From assembly GCA_031761405.1 (NCBI GenBank), contig JASEVX010000003.1, positions 149,268,555 to 149,332,554 of the forward strand: a stretch of 64,000 bases of DNA, in the 5' to 3' direction. The notes below the pieces were generated by a model that was not told the origin of the DNA, did no database searches, and was given only the letters and a program-made list of their open reading frames with translations. The stretch is from Serripes groenlandicus. Its lineage: Eukaryota; Mollusca; Bivalvia; Cardiida; Cardiidae. Below are positions 1 to 10,078 of the stretch, piece after piece. The number at the start of each line of letters is the position of its first letter. Position 1 is the stretch's first letter. The position numbers and the translations under genes are program-made.

Positions 1-113
1 TAACAAAAGGAGAAATTGCACGTTTTGTGCAATTTCTTCTTTTGTTACTATGTTTTCAAAAAGCCGTCTGCTGCAGAGGCGTCAGAAAGCGTCTATATGA
101 GGGAAAGGGTTAA
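1..113 (+). mobile_element. TTAA foldback MITE, right half cut by window edge
   Basis: Begins inside the central palindrome (AGAAATTGCACG / TGCAATTTCT) and runs through the right arm (GTCTGCTGCAGAGGCGTCAG) to the terminus TATGAGGGAAAGGG followed by TTAA at 110-113. It matches the right half of the complete copy at 8138-8367. Orientation '+' here means that the GGCGTCAGAAAGCGTC arm is on the right. Confidence 0.85.
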
Positions 114-206
114 TCTGGTTCCATTTTACCCAATAATGTTTCTTTGTAGCTCAGGTATTTACACATGTTATAAACCTTTGCCATGAAAATCGATGTAGCT
201 TTACAC

Positions 207-880
207 AGCTGAATACAGTGGCATAGACATGACATGGTAGTTCTTTTTTTTAGATAAAGTTTCTCGTTCCCACAAGATAGTTTCTCGTTCCCACAAGATA
301 GCTTCTCGTTCCCACAAGAAAGTTTCTTGTTCCCACAAGATAGTTTCTTGTTCCCACAAGAAAGTTTCTTGTTCCCAAAATATAGTTTCTCGTTCCCAGA
401 AGAAAGTTTCTCGTTCCCACAAGATAGCTTCTCGTTCCCACAAGAAAGTTTCTTGTTCCCACAAGATAGTTTCTTGTTCCCACAAGAAAGTTTCTTGTTC
501 CCAAAATATAGTTTCTCGTTCCCAGAAGAAAGTGTCTTGTTCCAACAAGATGGTTTCTCGTTCCCACAAGAAAGTTTCTCGTTCCCACAAGGTAGTGTTT
601 CGTTCCCAGAAGAAAGTGTCTCGTTCCCACAAGAAAGTTTCTTGTTCCCACAAGATAGTTTCTCGTTCCCACAAGAAAGTTTCTCGTTCCCACAAGATAG
701 TTTCTCGTTCCCACAAGATGGTGTCTTGTTCCCACAAGAAACTTTCTCTTTCCCACAAGATAGTGTCTCATTCCCACAAGATAGTGTCTCGTTCCCACAA
801 GAAACTTTCTCGTTCCAACAAGATAGTTTCTCTAAAAAAAAGTAATACCATGTCATGTCTATGCCACCGTATCTGAATGA
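207..880. repeat. 21-bp minisatellite framed by ~45-bp inverted arms
   Basis: A 21-bp unit (TTTCTCGTTCCCACAAGATAG and variants) is repeated about 27 times over roughly 255-836. Because 21 is a multiple of 3, several frames stay open and read as seven-residue repeats such as LSCGNEK, with no signal or domain; I treat them as non-coding. The array is framed by inverted arms: GTGGCATAGACATGACATGG near 218-237 on the left and its reverse complement near 848-868 on the right, each continuing into a run of 8 T or A facing the array. Outside the arms the sequence is ordinary AT-rich intergenic DNA. Confidence 0.9.
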
Positions 881-1453
881 CTTATAAACTCAAATTATGT
901 TTGAGAGTCTGCATAAATGTAACTAAATTTCTCTTGTAAAAAACAACACCATTTTGGATTTGTTCGGCGGGAGATTTCATTATCCAAGAGGGAAGACAAG
1001 TCTTTAATTCTTATCCATCCACCAATATTGAGCAAGATTACAATTTCTCTTTTTTTCTGCAATATTTTGAAAACTTGTTCCGCTGCATAAGACATCAAAA
1101 GTCATCTGATTTATGAATAGGTATGAAATGAGTTTAGTAGTTAATATTATTTGAAAATAAGTAAATTTTCACATTGAGCTATTTCTTCTCTGTGCAGCAG
1201 ATGACCTTGAAAAAGAAATTACATGTACTCATTCAAAGCAGGAACATAAAGTTAATAACAATTCGGACTATTTTGTGATTTAAAGGTATAGTCACGGTAT
1301 GGTCCTTTTGTTTTATTGGCCGACAGAATAAATACAGAAATATAAATATATATACTAACCCTTTGATCTTCCTTTTTCTTGTTACCAACCAAGACCAAAA
1401 AACAATATTAAACAATTAATCTGCAATTCATTTGATTATAGGAAATAGATTCA
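881..1453. other. intergenic, nothing recognised
   Basis: AT-rich sequence with no convincing exon, RNA gene or repeat that I can identify. The 60-70 codon open frames here show no conserved motif and no plausible splice context. Confidence 0.5.
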
Positions 1454-1550
1454 TTAACCCTTTCCCTCATATAATAAATCTGCAGTAAATGCATTTGAAA
1501 ACATCTGACCTAAGGCAATAATATTGGAAACTTGGCAAAAGGAGAAATTG
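1454..1550 (+). mobile_element. TTAA foldback MITE, left half, broken at the hairpin apex
   Basis: TTAA then CCCTTTCCCTCATA, the degenerate left arm (AATCTGCAGTAAATGC) and the first half of the central palindrome (GGCAAAAGGAGAAATTG). It stops exactly where a tRNA-like SINE begins; no right half follows. Confidence 0.75.
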
Positions 1551-1745
1551 GTGGTTTAGTGGAAGAGCATTCTGGCCTCTGGTGCGAGTTTGATTCCCGG
1601 CCTGGTCATACCAAAGCCTTTAAAATAGTAGCTTTCCCTCTTTGGTGCTCAGTGTTGTGGGGTTAGCATAACGACTGACTGACTGACTGGTGTGAGGATA
1701 AATGCACCAGTAGAACTTGTAACTTAATTACCAATGCCATAATAC
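1551..1745 (+). mobile_element. tRNA-derived SINE (probable)
   Basis: An A-box-like TGGTTTAGTGG at 1552-1562 is followed about 25 nt later by a B-box-like AGTTTGATTCC at 1587-1597, the two internal pol III promoter elements. The downstream body contains (GACT)n at about 1671-1689. The spacing is short for an intact tRNA and the cloverleaf cannot be closed, so this reads as a tRNA-derived SINE head rather than a tRNA gene. The 3' end is approximate. Confidence 0.55.
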
Positions 1746-1757
1746 ATGTATTAACTA

Positions 1758-2336
1758 AAACAAGAGGGCCATGATGGCCCTGGAATCGCTCACCTGATTT
1801 TTTTTTTCACTTTAGCTATATAAGCCCCGCCATCTGGCGGGCATAGTTTCCAACCAATCAACTTGGCTTGAAGAATTCTGATAGAGGGTCATCCAAGGAA
1901 CATTTCTACAAAATTATTTGAAAATCGGCCCGACACTTTTGGAGGAGAAGATTTTTTAAGTTTGCACTATAGCTATATAAGGCAAAATAGCCCGCCCCCC
2001 CTGGCGGCCATGATTTTCGACCAATCAACATGGCTTAAAGGAATCTGATAGAGGGTCATCCAAGGAACATTTCTACAAAATAATTTCAAAATCGGCCTGA
2101 AACTTTCGGAGGAGAAGATTTTTTAATTTTGTTTCATTTCGTTGCCATGGAAACCAGAATTCTGCATGGATCCCAACAATTTTAAGGAATTCTGGTGAGG
2201 ATATTGAGAGGATGCTTTCTGTGAAGTTTCATCCCAGTTGACCCACCGGTTACAGAGGAGAAAATGTTGCCGGACGACGGACATAGGGCGATCACAATAA
2301 CTCACCTTGAGCACTTCGTGCACAGGTGAGCTAAAC
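1758..2336. mobile_element. GGGCCATGATGGCCC / GTGAGCTA dispersed element (type C)
   Basis: Starts ACAAGAGGGCCATGATGGCC...GCTCACCTGA and ends CTCACCTTGAGCAC...CAGGTGAGCTAAA. Inside, a ~140-bp motif (GAGGGTCATCCAAGGAACAT...) occurs twice. Related copies lie at 18041-19250, 21660-22028, 35561-37196, 43012-43396, 50041-50229 and 55653-57000. No open frame of note; non-autonomous. Confidence 0.75.
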
Positions 2337-2373
2337 ATATAGAATGTGGCTTTAAACACCATGCAAATTCAGA

Positions 2374-2591
2374 CATACAACAAATCTGCAGCAGACAACT
2401 TTGAAAACATATAGAAAGAATTATGAAAAATCTCTGAAAATGAAGGTATAATTACTGAAAAGAGTTTAACATTTTGTGGAAAAAGGAGAAATTGCTCAAA
2501 ACAAGCAATTTCTCCTTTTGTCACAATGGTTTTTTTAAAAGTCGTCTGCTGCAGAGCCGTCAGAAAGCGTCTATTTATGAAAAAGGATTAA
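2374..2591 (+). mobile_element. decayed TTAA foldback MITE
   Basis: Left arm AAATCTGCAGCAGACAACTT, intact central palindrome (AGAAATTGCTCAAAACAAGC... at about 2486-2518) and right arm GTCGTCTGCTGCAGAGCCGT, ending in a mutated terminus. The termini are eroded, indicating an older insertion. Confidence 0.7.
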
Positions 2592-3193
2592 GACTATTTG
2601 AGTGTAGATTTTCTGCATTTAACTCATCCAACCAGTAGTTACATTTTGATGCATCTGCAGCAGACTACTTTTTAAAACATTATGGCAAATAATGAGTAAT
2701 TTCACAATGCTTTACACTCTTTTTATCAATTAAACTCTCATTTAAGTTTTTGATAATGACATTGCAGAATTTAGCTAAAACCAAGGCAAAAAATCCTTCC
2801 GACATTGGCGACCTGTGTAGATGACACAGTTTGTGAATGTACAGTCTGATCAGTGTCTGCACTGTTTACTATTACGTCATTAGACCAGGTGATTGAAAAA
2901 CATTAACATTTTGATCAACGACGCCATGGTGACCACATTGGCTCCCAATTGACACAGTCCTGGTGTTTTCAAAAGTCATCTTCAGAGGCATCAGAAAGCG
3001 TCTATTTGTGGGAAAGGTTTAAAATAACTCTTGGATGTTATGTTTGGAATTGAGGATGGGAACAACAAACAAGTTAAAGGAATGGAAAGTGTGGTTTAAT
3101 CTTTAATCAAAAACAATAAACTCTCTGGCTAGCATTATTAATGAACTAACAAGATATTTAGAGTCGTCTGCTTTGAAAATATCTGACCAAAAT

Positions 3194-3545
3194 AACCCTT
3201 TCCCTCATATGACAATCTGCAGCAGACGATTTTTAAAACATCTAGGCAAAAATGTGTGAATTTTAAAAATTAATACTATTAATTTAATAGTATAATAATT
3301 GAATAAAGTTGAAAACACTTTGGCAAAAGGAGAAATTGCTCGTTTTGAGCAATTTCTCCTTTTGTCACAGTGTTTTCAAAAGTCAACAATTAAAGCACAA
3401 TTATTGAAATGCGATGAAAACATTGTTGCAAAAGAAGAAATAGCACATTATTAGCAATTTCTCCTTTTGCCACAAAATGTTCAATGGTCGGTCGTCTGCT
3501 TCATTTGTGGCAGAAAGTGTCTGTATGTGGGAAAGGGATTAAGCT
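3194..3545 (+). mobile_element. overlapping/nested TTAA foldback MITEs
   Basis: One left terminus (CCCTTTCCCTCATATGACA) is followed by two successive central palindromes (about 3322-3368 and 3427-3473) and a single right end (GTCTGTATGTGGGAAAGGGA). This is best read as one copy inserted into, or recombined with, another. Confidence 0.6.
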
Positions 3546-3792
3546 GTGAAAACTTACAAATTGGTAATATAGTTCTATAAAAGAGAAAAATTGCTACTTT
3601 GAGCAACTTCTCCTTTTTTAACAATATTTTCAAATATGACAACAACTATCGGTAATAATAGTCAGCCATTCAAAGCAGACAGATCATTAAATCTATTTAC
3701 AGTCATCATTATTCTACACATTATGTACAAAGAAATAAAAACTAAAAGTAACAAGACAGAATCATGTGTCACCCTTATAAAAATCAATTAAC

Positions 3793-4036
3793 TAACCCTT
3801 TCCCTCATAGTAGGCACAGCACATACAGCAAATCTGCAGCAGACAACTTTGAAAAAATATTTTAAAAAATGGGAAAAATCCCTGTAGATAATAGTATTTT
3901 AATTGAATAAAGTTGAAAAACATTGTGGCAAAAGGAGAAATTGCTCGTTTTGAGCAATTTCTCCTTTTGTCACAGTGTCAAGTCGTCTGCTCCAGAGGCG
4001 TCAGAAAGCGTCTGTATGTGGAAAAGGTGGGTTAAA
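3793..4036 (+). mobile_element. TTAA foldback MITE, older subfamily
   Basis: CCCTTTCCCTCATAG at the left, CTGCAGCAGACAACTTTG arm, perfect central palindrome (GGAGAAATTGCTCGTTTTGA... at about 3932-3968), right arm GAGGCGTCAGAAAGCGTC and a mutated right terminus. Confidence 0.75.
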
Positions 4037-4104
4037 AGCATGATGGAGGCTGACAGACAATCAAAAAGTGATCCTTAGGTTTCAGATTGGCAAGACGGGC
4101 AACA

Positions 4105-4316
4105 CAACACTTTTCCACATACAGACACTTTCTGATGCCTCTGCAGCAGACGACTTTTGAAAAGATTGTGTGCCAACAGGAGAAATTGCTTCTTTTGGCA
4201 CAATGTTTTCATCTCTATAAGTTAATTATACTTTCTTTTACAGAGATTTTCCATATTTTTGTGAATATGTTTTTAAATTCGTCTGCTGCAGATTTGTTGT
4301 ATGTAGGAAAGGGGTA
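4105..4316 (-). mobile_element. decayed TTAA foldback MITE
   Basis: Inverse orientation: CACATACAGACACTTTCTGA on the left, then CTGCAGCAGACGACTTTTGA; right end CTGCTGCAGATTTGTTGTAT...GGAAAGGGG. Confidence 0.65.
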
Positions 4317-5117
4317 AAACCAATGGATGCTAACAAACAATATGAAGTCTTGTTAAAATTTAAAGATCATTATATAACTTATAAACTGAAAAAGGTTCTC
4401 CTATTCCAATAATGTTTTCAAATCTGCATTTAAATTTATTTCAGTTTGCCAATTGTTGCATATTTTTTAAAACAGATTACTTTTAAAATATCATATAAGG
4501 TAACAGTTTACCCTTTCCATCATGCAGATAGATTACAGACGATTGAACAATTTCTCCTTTTGCCACAATGTTTTCAATTCAAATCAATAATTTTTCTGGT
4601 TTTTCCATATTTTAATCTCCGTGTTGTCAGTTGTCTGCTGCAGATTTGTTGTATTTTGGAATTGATTAAAGTTACATTTAATCGCATCCACTTGTTGTTG
4701 TTGATAAATAGCCTAGACTAAAATATGACAAGGAACAACATGGCAACTAGAAACATCACAAAGGGGAAGCCAAAAAAACAACATATGATGTACTAAAAAA
4801 CAAGTAGTGTTACTTTTGCAGAACTGCAACTATATATCATAAAAGTAAAAAACATGTGGTAGAAATCAAAAAAAATTTCAATCCCTCAGAATAGAACCAG
4901 GAGGGTATATTTACAACTTATGCCAAATAAAAAAAGTCAGTTTATACACATTATACAAATATAAAAAGAAATATTGGATTTCATTAAAAAGAACATTTGA
5001 AATCAATACAGTAAATGCTATGTTTATGATTATTCAAAACAGAAATGTCCTGAAAGAAATCACGAATACTGCTTTGTTACATAAACATGTTACCATGACT
5101 TGTATTTAATGCTTTTA
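4317..5117. other. intergenic with degenerate MITE remnants
   Basis: Scraps of the TTAA foldback family occur at about 4400-4660 (ACCCTTTCCATCATGCAGA and CAGTTGTCTGCTGCAGATTT). The remainder is AT-rich with no recognisable gene. Confidence 0.5.
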
Positions 5118-5321
5118 ACATTTCCCTCATATAGATGCTTTCCGGCGCCTCTGCAGCAGACAGCTTTTTGAAAACATGGCGACAAAAGAAGAAATTGCTT
5201 ATAACGAGCAATTTCTCATTTTGTCACCATGTTTTCAGCTCTATTCAATAAGTATGTCTTCATTTAGGGAGATTTTCCGTATCATTGTTAAGATGTTTTC
5301 AAAGTTTGTTGTATGTGAGAA
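5118..5321 (-). mobile_element. decayed TTAA foldback MITE
   Basis: Left arm CATTTCCCTCATATAGATGC, CTCTGCAGCAGACAGCTTTT, central palindrome (GAAATTGCTTATAACGAGCA...) and an eroded right terminus (TTGTTGTATGTGAGAAAGGA). Confidence 0.65.
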
Positions 5322-6250
5322 AGGAACAAAAAGTTATCCGAGTCCTGCCATGATTTATTGTCCTCATACCATTTTCTGTTGGTAAGTTCTAAGTTGAAAT
5401 TGTGCCTGTATTCTATAGTCTGTACCTGCAGGTCAAATAATGATTAAAGTTGGTTTCGAACTTCACCTGTATTGTATGGTTTCATACCAATGTACCAACA
5501 CTTACTATAATTACTGAAAAAAGTTGAAAACATTTTGGCAAATGGAGGATTGCTCGTATTGAGTCGTCTGCTGAAGAGGTGTCAAAAATTGTCTGTTTGT
5601 GGAAAAGGGTTAAATCCATCAACCCTTCATGAGTTCTAGCCCGGACACCGAAAAAAAACCCCACTTAGTATGTGGCTGTTGATCCACGCCATCTGATCAG
5701 CCTCTGTACTGTTGGCAGCACAACTTGACATGTTCATCTTGATGTTCCTTGAATTTGCAATGGTATCTTCTAAATGCAAAGCTGGGCAAGTCCATTCAAG
5801 TTCAGGGAAAAAAGGTTAAATTAGAGCAAGGGTTAACATAGAAGTTAGAAAAAGGCGTAATGCTGTTGGCCATGTCTGCAGCTGACGGTTAATGAAAATA
5901 CTGTGGAAAAAGGAGAAATTTATCAATTTTATGTAAACGCTATCAAATTTACTCTATAAAATGTATTAATGCTGAATCTGGTAAAGAGTTAAACATAAAC
6001 ATGAAGGTAAGGGGAATAATTAAGTGTAATACAAAACTTATTATTTCATTGATGATTTCATGGCCAATTATAGCACAAAGTACGATCAGGAAGTGCAATT
6101 AGTTTGGGTTTTTATTTTCTGCTGATTTCATAAGTTAATGTTGAACCCTTAAAATTAACCATAAACTTTAAAAGTTTCTCTTGAAACAGATCAACTTCCT
6201 ATCCGACTTACATTATGGATGAAAAGAAACTTTTCTCAAAATAAGCAATA
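5322..6250. other. intergenic, MITE fragments only
   Basis: A half-copy of the foldback element is recognisable at about 5515-5612 (TGAAAACATTTTGGCAAATG ... GTGGAAAAGGGTTAA). No exon with family resemblance was found. Confidence 0.45.
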
Positions 6251-6476
6251 TCTACCTTTCCCTCATATAGATGCTTTCTGCACCTCTGCAGCAGACAGCT
6301 TTTTGAAAACATAGTGACCAGAGAAGAAATTGCTCAAAATGAGCAATTTTTCTCCTTTTGCCACAATGTTTTCCACTTTAAGTCATAGGTTATTCATTCA
6401 ATTAAAGAGATTTTTTTTTTTGGACAAAATATGTTCAGTCTTCTGTTGCAGAATTGTCGTATGAGGGAAAGGGTTA
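6251..6476 (-). mobile_element. TTAA foldback MITE
   Basis: CCTTTCCCTCATATAGATGC on the left, CTCTGCAGCAGACAGCTTTT, palindrome at about 6324-6362, right end GCAGAATTGTCGTATGAGGG followed by AAAGGGTTAA. The left TTAA has mutated. Confidence 0.8.
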
Positions 6477-7339
6477 AAACAATGTTTTTAAACTTTTCAT
6501 ATATTTTTATGGTTCAAGGCTGTGGGTAAAATATATAAGTACATGTACTATTGAAATTTTTCTTGGTATTCTATATATAGAGGGGCATAACCCAAATTAT
6601 CAAAATTCGTAATCTTGGAATGAAATTCATTTCATTATTCACAGAATAGTGCAGATATGTTTGCAGCTGACAACCTTTGTAAAACGTTTGACAAGAGAAG
6701 AAAATTGCTCCTTATGAGCAATTTCTACTTTTGCCACAGTGTTTTAAACTAATCAATAAACATCTTATTTTCTGTCCATATGTTTCAAAGTCTTCTGCTG
6801 CAGATTTGTTGCTTGTGGAATAGGCTAGACCCTTTCCCACATGCAACAACTTTGAAAGCGTTAAGTAAAAACTATGGAAACACTTCAAATGAATGTTCAG
6901 TTTTTGAAAGAGATTGAAAACATTGTGAGAAATTTCTCCATTTGCAACAATTTTTTCAAAAGTCATCTGCTGCAGAGGCATCAAAATGTGCCTGCATGTG
7001 GGGAAGGGTAGATCATTTACCAAACATACATTTAACAAAGAACCTGAACACTACACATAACACAACTGCTTAGACTATTATCCACAAACAGACATTTCTT
7101 TAACGCTTTCCCAAATATATATGCTTTCTATCGTCTCTTCAGCAGACAGGTTTAGACAATATAGTGACAAAGGGAGCAATTTCTCCTTTTGCTACAATAT
7201 TTTCAACTTTTTTCAATATTTGTTCTTTTTTTAAAGAGTTTTTCACATTTTTTAGTATAGCCTTAAAAGTCGTATGCTGCAGGTTTTTTGAATGTGGTAA
7301 AGGGTTAAAATCTCTGCTGCAGATGACCTAAAAAAGATG
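6477..7339. repeat. intergenic, two decayed foldback MITEs
   Basis: Degenerate family members at about 6650-7015 and 7098-7306 are recognised by CTGCTGCAGATTTGTTGCTT, ATCTGCTGCAGAGGCATCA and terminal GGTAAAGGGTTAA. No gene is seen. Confidence 0.5.
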
Positions 7340-7341
7340 AT

Positions 7342-7461
7342 TGTCAAAGTCACATAATCTTTGTCACATTAATACCTTATCTGTCAAAGTCACATAACCT
7401 TTGTCACATTAATACCTTATCTGTTAAAGTCACATAACCTTTGTCACATTAATACCTTATC
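7342..7461. repeat. 40-bp tandem repeat, three copies
   Basis: The unit GTCAAAGTCACATAACCTTT... starts at 7343, 7383 and 7423, almost without change, giving an exact 40-bp period. Confidence 0.9.
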
Positions 7462-8137
7462 AAAATAATAAAAAGATCATTCACTTTTGACAAATGAGAG
7501 AAATTTTAATTGGAAAAGCAAGAATAGAAACTACGTTCCTGATTGTAATGAGCAATGTCATCGGTTCCCAACTAATTTATCAAATGGTGTCTGCTGCATA
7601 ACAGATCTTCTGTACAGTGTTTCTAAGAGAGGGTCAATCACTTCAGTAATTTCAGACAATTAATTATAACATATTTCATTAATTTTGCCATTGTCCAGAC
7701 TTTATGTCCTGTAAAATTATTTTTGTGTTAGTAAAAGCAACTCTTTCCCATATGCAGACACGTTTTGATGCATCTATAGAAGATAACTCCATTAAAATAG
7801 TATTCTTGTGAAAAAAAACCAGTAGCAATATGAGAAATAATATATTGGCTCGATAATTGATTGTTTGTTTTTGATACAATGTTTTCAAAAGTCTGTGATA
7901 TAATGTTTTCAAAAGTAGTCTGCTGCAAATGCTTCTAATGCCGTCTGTATCAAATACAGGGTTTGCCCTTTCCAACAAACAACAAATCTGCAGCAGATGA
8001 CTTTGTTTACATTTTGGTAAAAGGAGTTTGATAATTCCATAGTGTTGAAAACATAATGGCAGCAGGAGAAACTGCTTCTTGTTGTCAAAATTTGTCTGCT
8101 GAAGATGGCTCAAAATGTGTGTACAAGTGGGAACAGG
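7462..8137. other. intergenic with MITE fragments
   Basis: Partial foldback-element arms at about 7740-8135 (for example AATCTGCAGCAGATGACTTT and TTTGTCTGCTGAAGATGGCT). No supported gene. Confidence 0.45.
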
Positions 8138-8367
8138 TTAACCCTTTCCCTCATACGCCAATTCTGCAGCAGACGACTTTGAACATATTTTGTCGAAAAA
8201 TAGAAAATCTGTATAATTGAATGGATAACCTATGACTAAAAGTGGAAAAAATTGTGGCAAAAGGAGAAATTGCTTGTTTTGAGCAATTTCTTTTTTTGTC
8301 ACTATGTTTTCAAAAAGCTGTCTACTGCAGAGGCGTCAGAAAGCGTCAATATGAGGGAAAGGGTTAA
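8138..8367 (+). mobile_element. complete TTAA foldback MITE (type example)
   Basis: TTAA at 8138-8141 and 8364-8367 bracket a 222-bp body. Terminal inverted repeat CCCTTTCCCTCATA / TATGAGGGAAAGGG; subterminal inverted arms CTGCAGCAGACGACTTTGAA versus the complement of AAAAGCTGTCTACTGCAGAG; central palindrome AGAAATTGCTTG / GAGCAATTTCT. Nearly the whole element can fold on itself. A TTAA duplication with CCC-starting termini is the signature of piggyBac-superfamily insertions; no transposase is encoded. Confidence 0.9.
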
Positions 8368-9048
8368 GTGTCAAAAAAAGGTAAGTAAATAATTTGGAAT
8401 TTCCAACTGTGGAATACCAGCATTATATCATATTAAAAGATTATAAATATATTTAGTTAATTATTGAAAATAAAATGTGAAAGTTGATAGCAGCCCTCTT
8501 GATATATACCTGTTTCTCCTTGAGATTCTACATTCACTTTTCACAAATATAAACAAGTAAGTACCTTTATATATTGAGATTTCTAACCATTTATATTTTA
8601 GATGATGAAAATTAAACATATTTTAGATAATGAAAATTAAACAATTACAACCTGCAGACGTAGTTTGCCACATCTGCAGCAGACAATTTTTAAATATTGG
8701 GCAATTTCACCTCTTGTCACAATATTTTTATCTCTTTTTAGTGAACAAACTTTTGTTATTGAGATTTTCCATCTTCTTTCCTTAATGTTTAAAAAATGGT
8801 CTTCTGCAGAGTTGTAACTGGGACAGGGTTTAAGACATATCAAAGTGCTTCAAGGACTAACAATTGATTGACTAAATTGTGACTAGCAAGAATATGGACG
8901 CATTACAATAGAAGATTGTTTCAAAATACTCAATCTTTCAAAAATACAGAAACAGAAGTTTCAAAGATTTGACTTTAGGGTAAATCCAAGATTTTCTCAT
9001 TGTTTAATACTGTGGTTTAATATGTTAGTAGATCAGACATGACTAAAC
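8368..9048. other. intergenic, one decayed MITE
   Basis: A strongly eroded foldback copy at about 8645-8835 (CCACATCTGCAGCAGACAAT ... GTAACTGGGACAGGGTTTAA). Otherwise AT-rich sequence without a recognisable gene. Confidence 0.45.
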
Positions 9049-9272
9049 CCTTTCCCACATTAAAACGATTTCTGACGCCTTTCTGAAGCAGACCACTTTT
9101 GAAAACATTGTAGTAAAAGGCGTAATTGCTCATAATGAGCAATTTCACCTTAGCCACACAATATTTTCACCTTATTTCGAAAATTATACTTTCTTTTATA
9201 GTTAATTTCAATATTTTTGCGTAGATGATTTCAAAGTTGTCTGCTGCATAATTGATGTATGTGGGAAAGGTT
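9049..9272 (-). mobile_element. decayed TTAA foldback MITE
   Basis: CCCTTTCCCACATTAAAACG on the left, palindrome at about 9117-9153 (GTAATTGCTCATAATGAGCA), right end GTATGTGGGAAAGGTTTAA. It belongs to the older CCCACAT subfamily. Confidence 0.65.
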
Positions 9273-9498
9273 TAATAAACAATGCCGGGTTAAAATAGCA
9301 GCAGAGCTCACAGCCCTACAGAGACAAATATGACATCAAAACGTATAACATTTTACTCGAAACATGTATTTCATAAAGCATAAAGACTTTTCAAAATGTT
9401 GTTTTCCCACAATATTTTAGCCTTTTCCCACTTACAACAAATCTGTAGCAGAGGACTGTGAAAGCATCTGGGCAAAAATAAAGGAAAATCTCTTTATC

Positions 9499-9721
9499 CC
9501 TTTCCCACCTGCAGACGCATTTTAACGCAATAGCAGCAGACGACTTTTTAAAACATTGTGGGCAAAGGTGAAATTGCTCATGATGAGCAATTTCACCTTT
9601 GCCCACAATGTTTTCCACTTATAGTCATTGGTTATCCCTTCAATTATAGAGATTTTCCATTTTTTGACAAAATGTGTTCAAAGTCGTCTGCTACAAATTA
9701 GTTGTATGTGGGAAAGGGTTA
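9499..9721 (-). mobile_element. TTAA foldback MITE, CCCACAT subfamily
   Basis: CCCTTTCCCACCTGCAGACG on the left, a long perfect palindrome around 9558-9611 (GTGGGCAAAGGTGAAATTGC / GCAATTTCACCTTTGCCCAC), right end GTATGTGGGAAAGGGTTAA. A second half-copy (9725-9858) follows directly. Confidence 0.75.
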
Positions 9722-9973
9722 ATGTGGATTAGAGTTGAAAATATTGTGGCAAAAGGAGAAATTGCTCATTTTGAGCAATTTTTTCTTTTGTCACAATGTT
9801 TTCAAAATTTGTCTGCTGTAGAGGCGTCAGAAAGCGTCTATATGTGGGAAAGATTTAACCTCTAAAATCATTTTATATTTTGAGGTGTTGTAATTTTTTT
9901 CCTCAGATTTTTGGCCAAAACAGAAGATTCTAAAAATATAAAATCTGTTTAAACAGTTAATAGTATATATAAT

Positions 9974-10078
9974 TTATTTTTCCTGTTCCTGAAAGTCTAA
10001 TGCAACACTGTTGATACAGTATCTTTTACCAGTGGGTGGAGGCCCATCATCAAACACATGGCCCAGATGGGAATCACA
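9974..10078 (-). CDS. MsrB last exon
   Basis: Acceptor TTTTCAG before 10078; encodes [17 protein letters not shown] followed by [12 protein letters not shown] and a short tail, stop TAA at 9976-9974. It carries the second Cys of the distal CxxC zinc site and the catalytic Cys. Confidence 0.93.
   Translation of the reverse strand, partial: CDSHLGHVFDDGPPPTGKRYCINSVALDFQEQEK

Noticed and set aside
110..856. 248-codon frame with LSCGNEK repeats
   Set aside because: Pure translation of the 21-bp minisatellite; equally open frames exist on both strands, and there is no domain, signal or splice context.
1552..1600. tRNA gene
   Set aside because: A- and B-box-like motifs are present but too close together, and no acceptor stem can be formed; kept as a SINE head.
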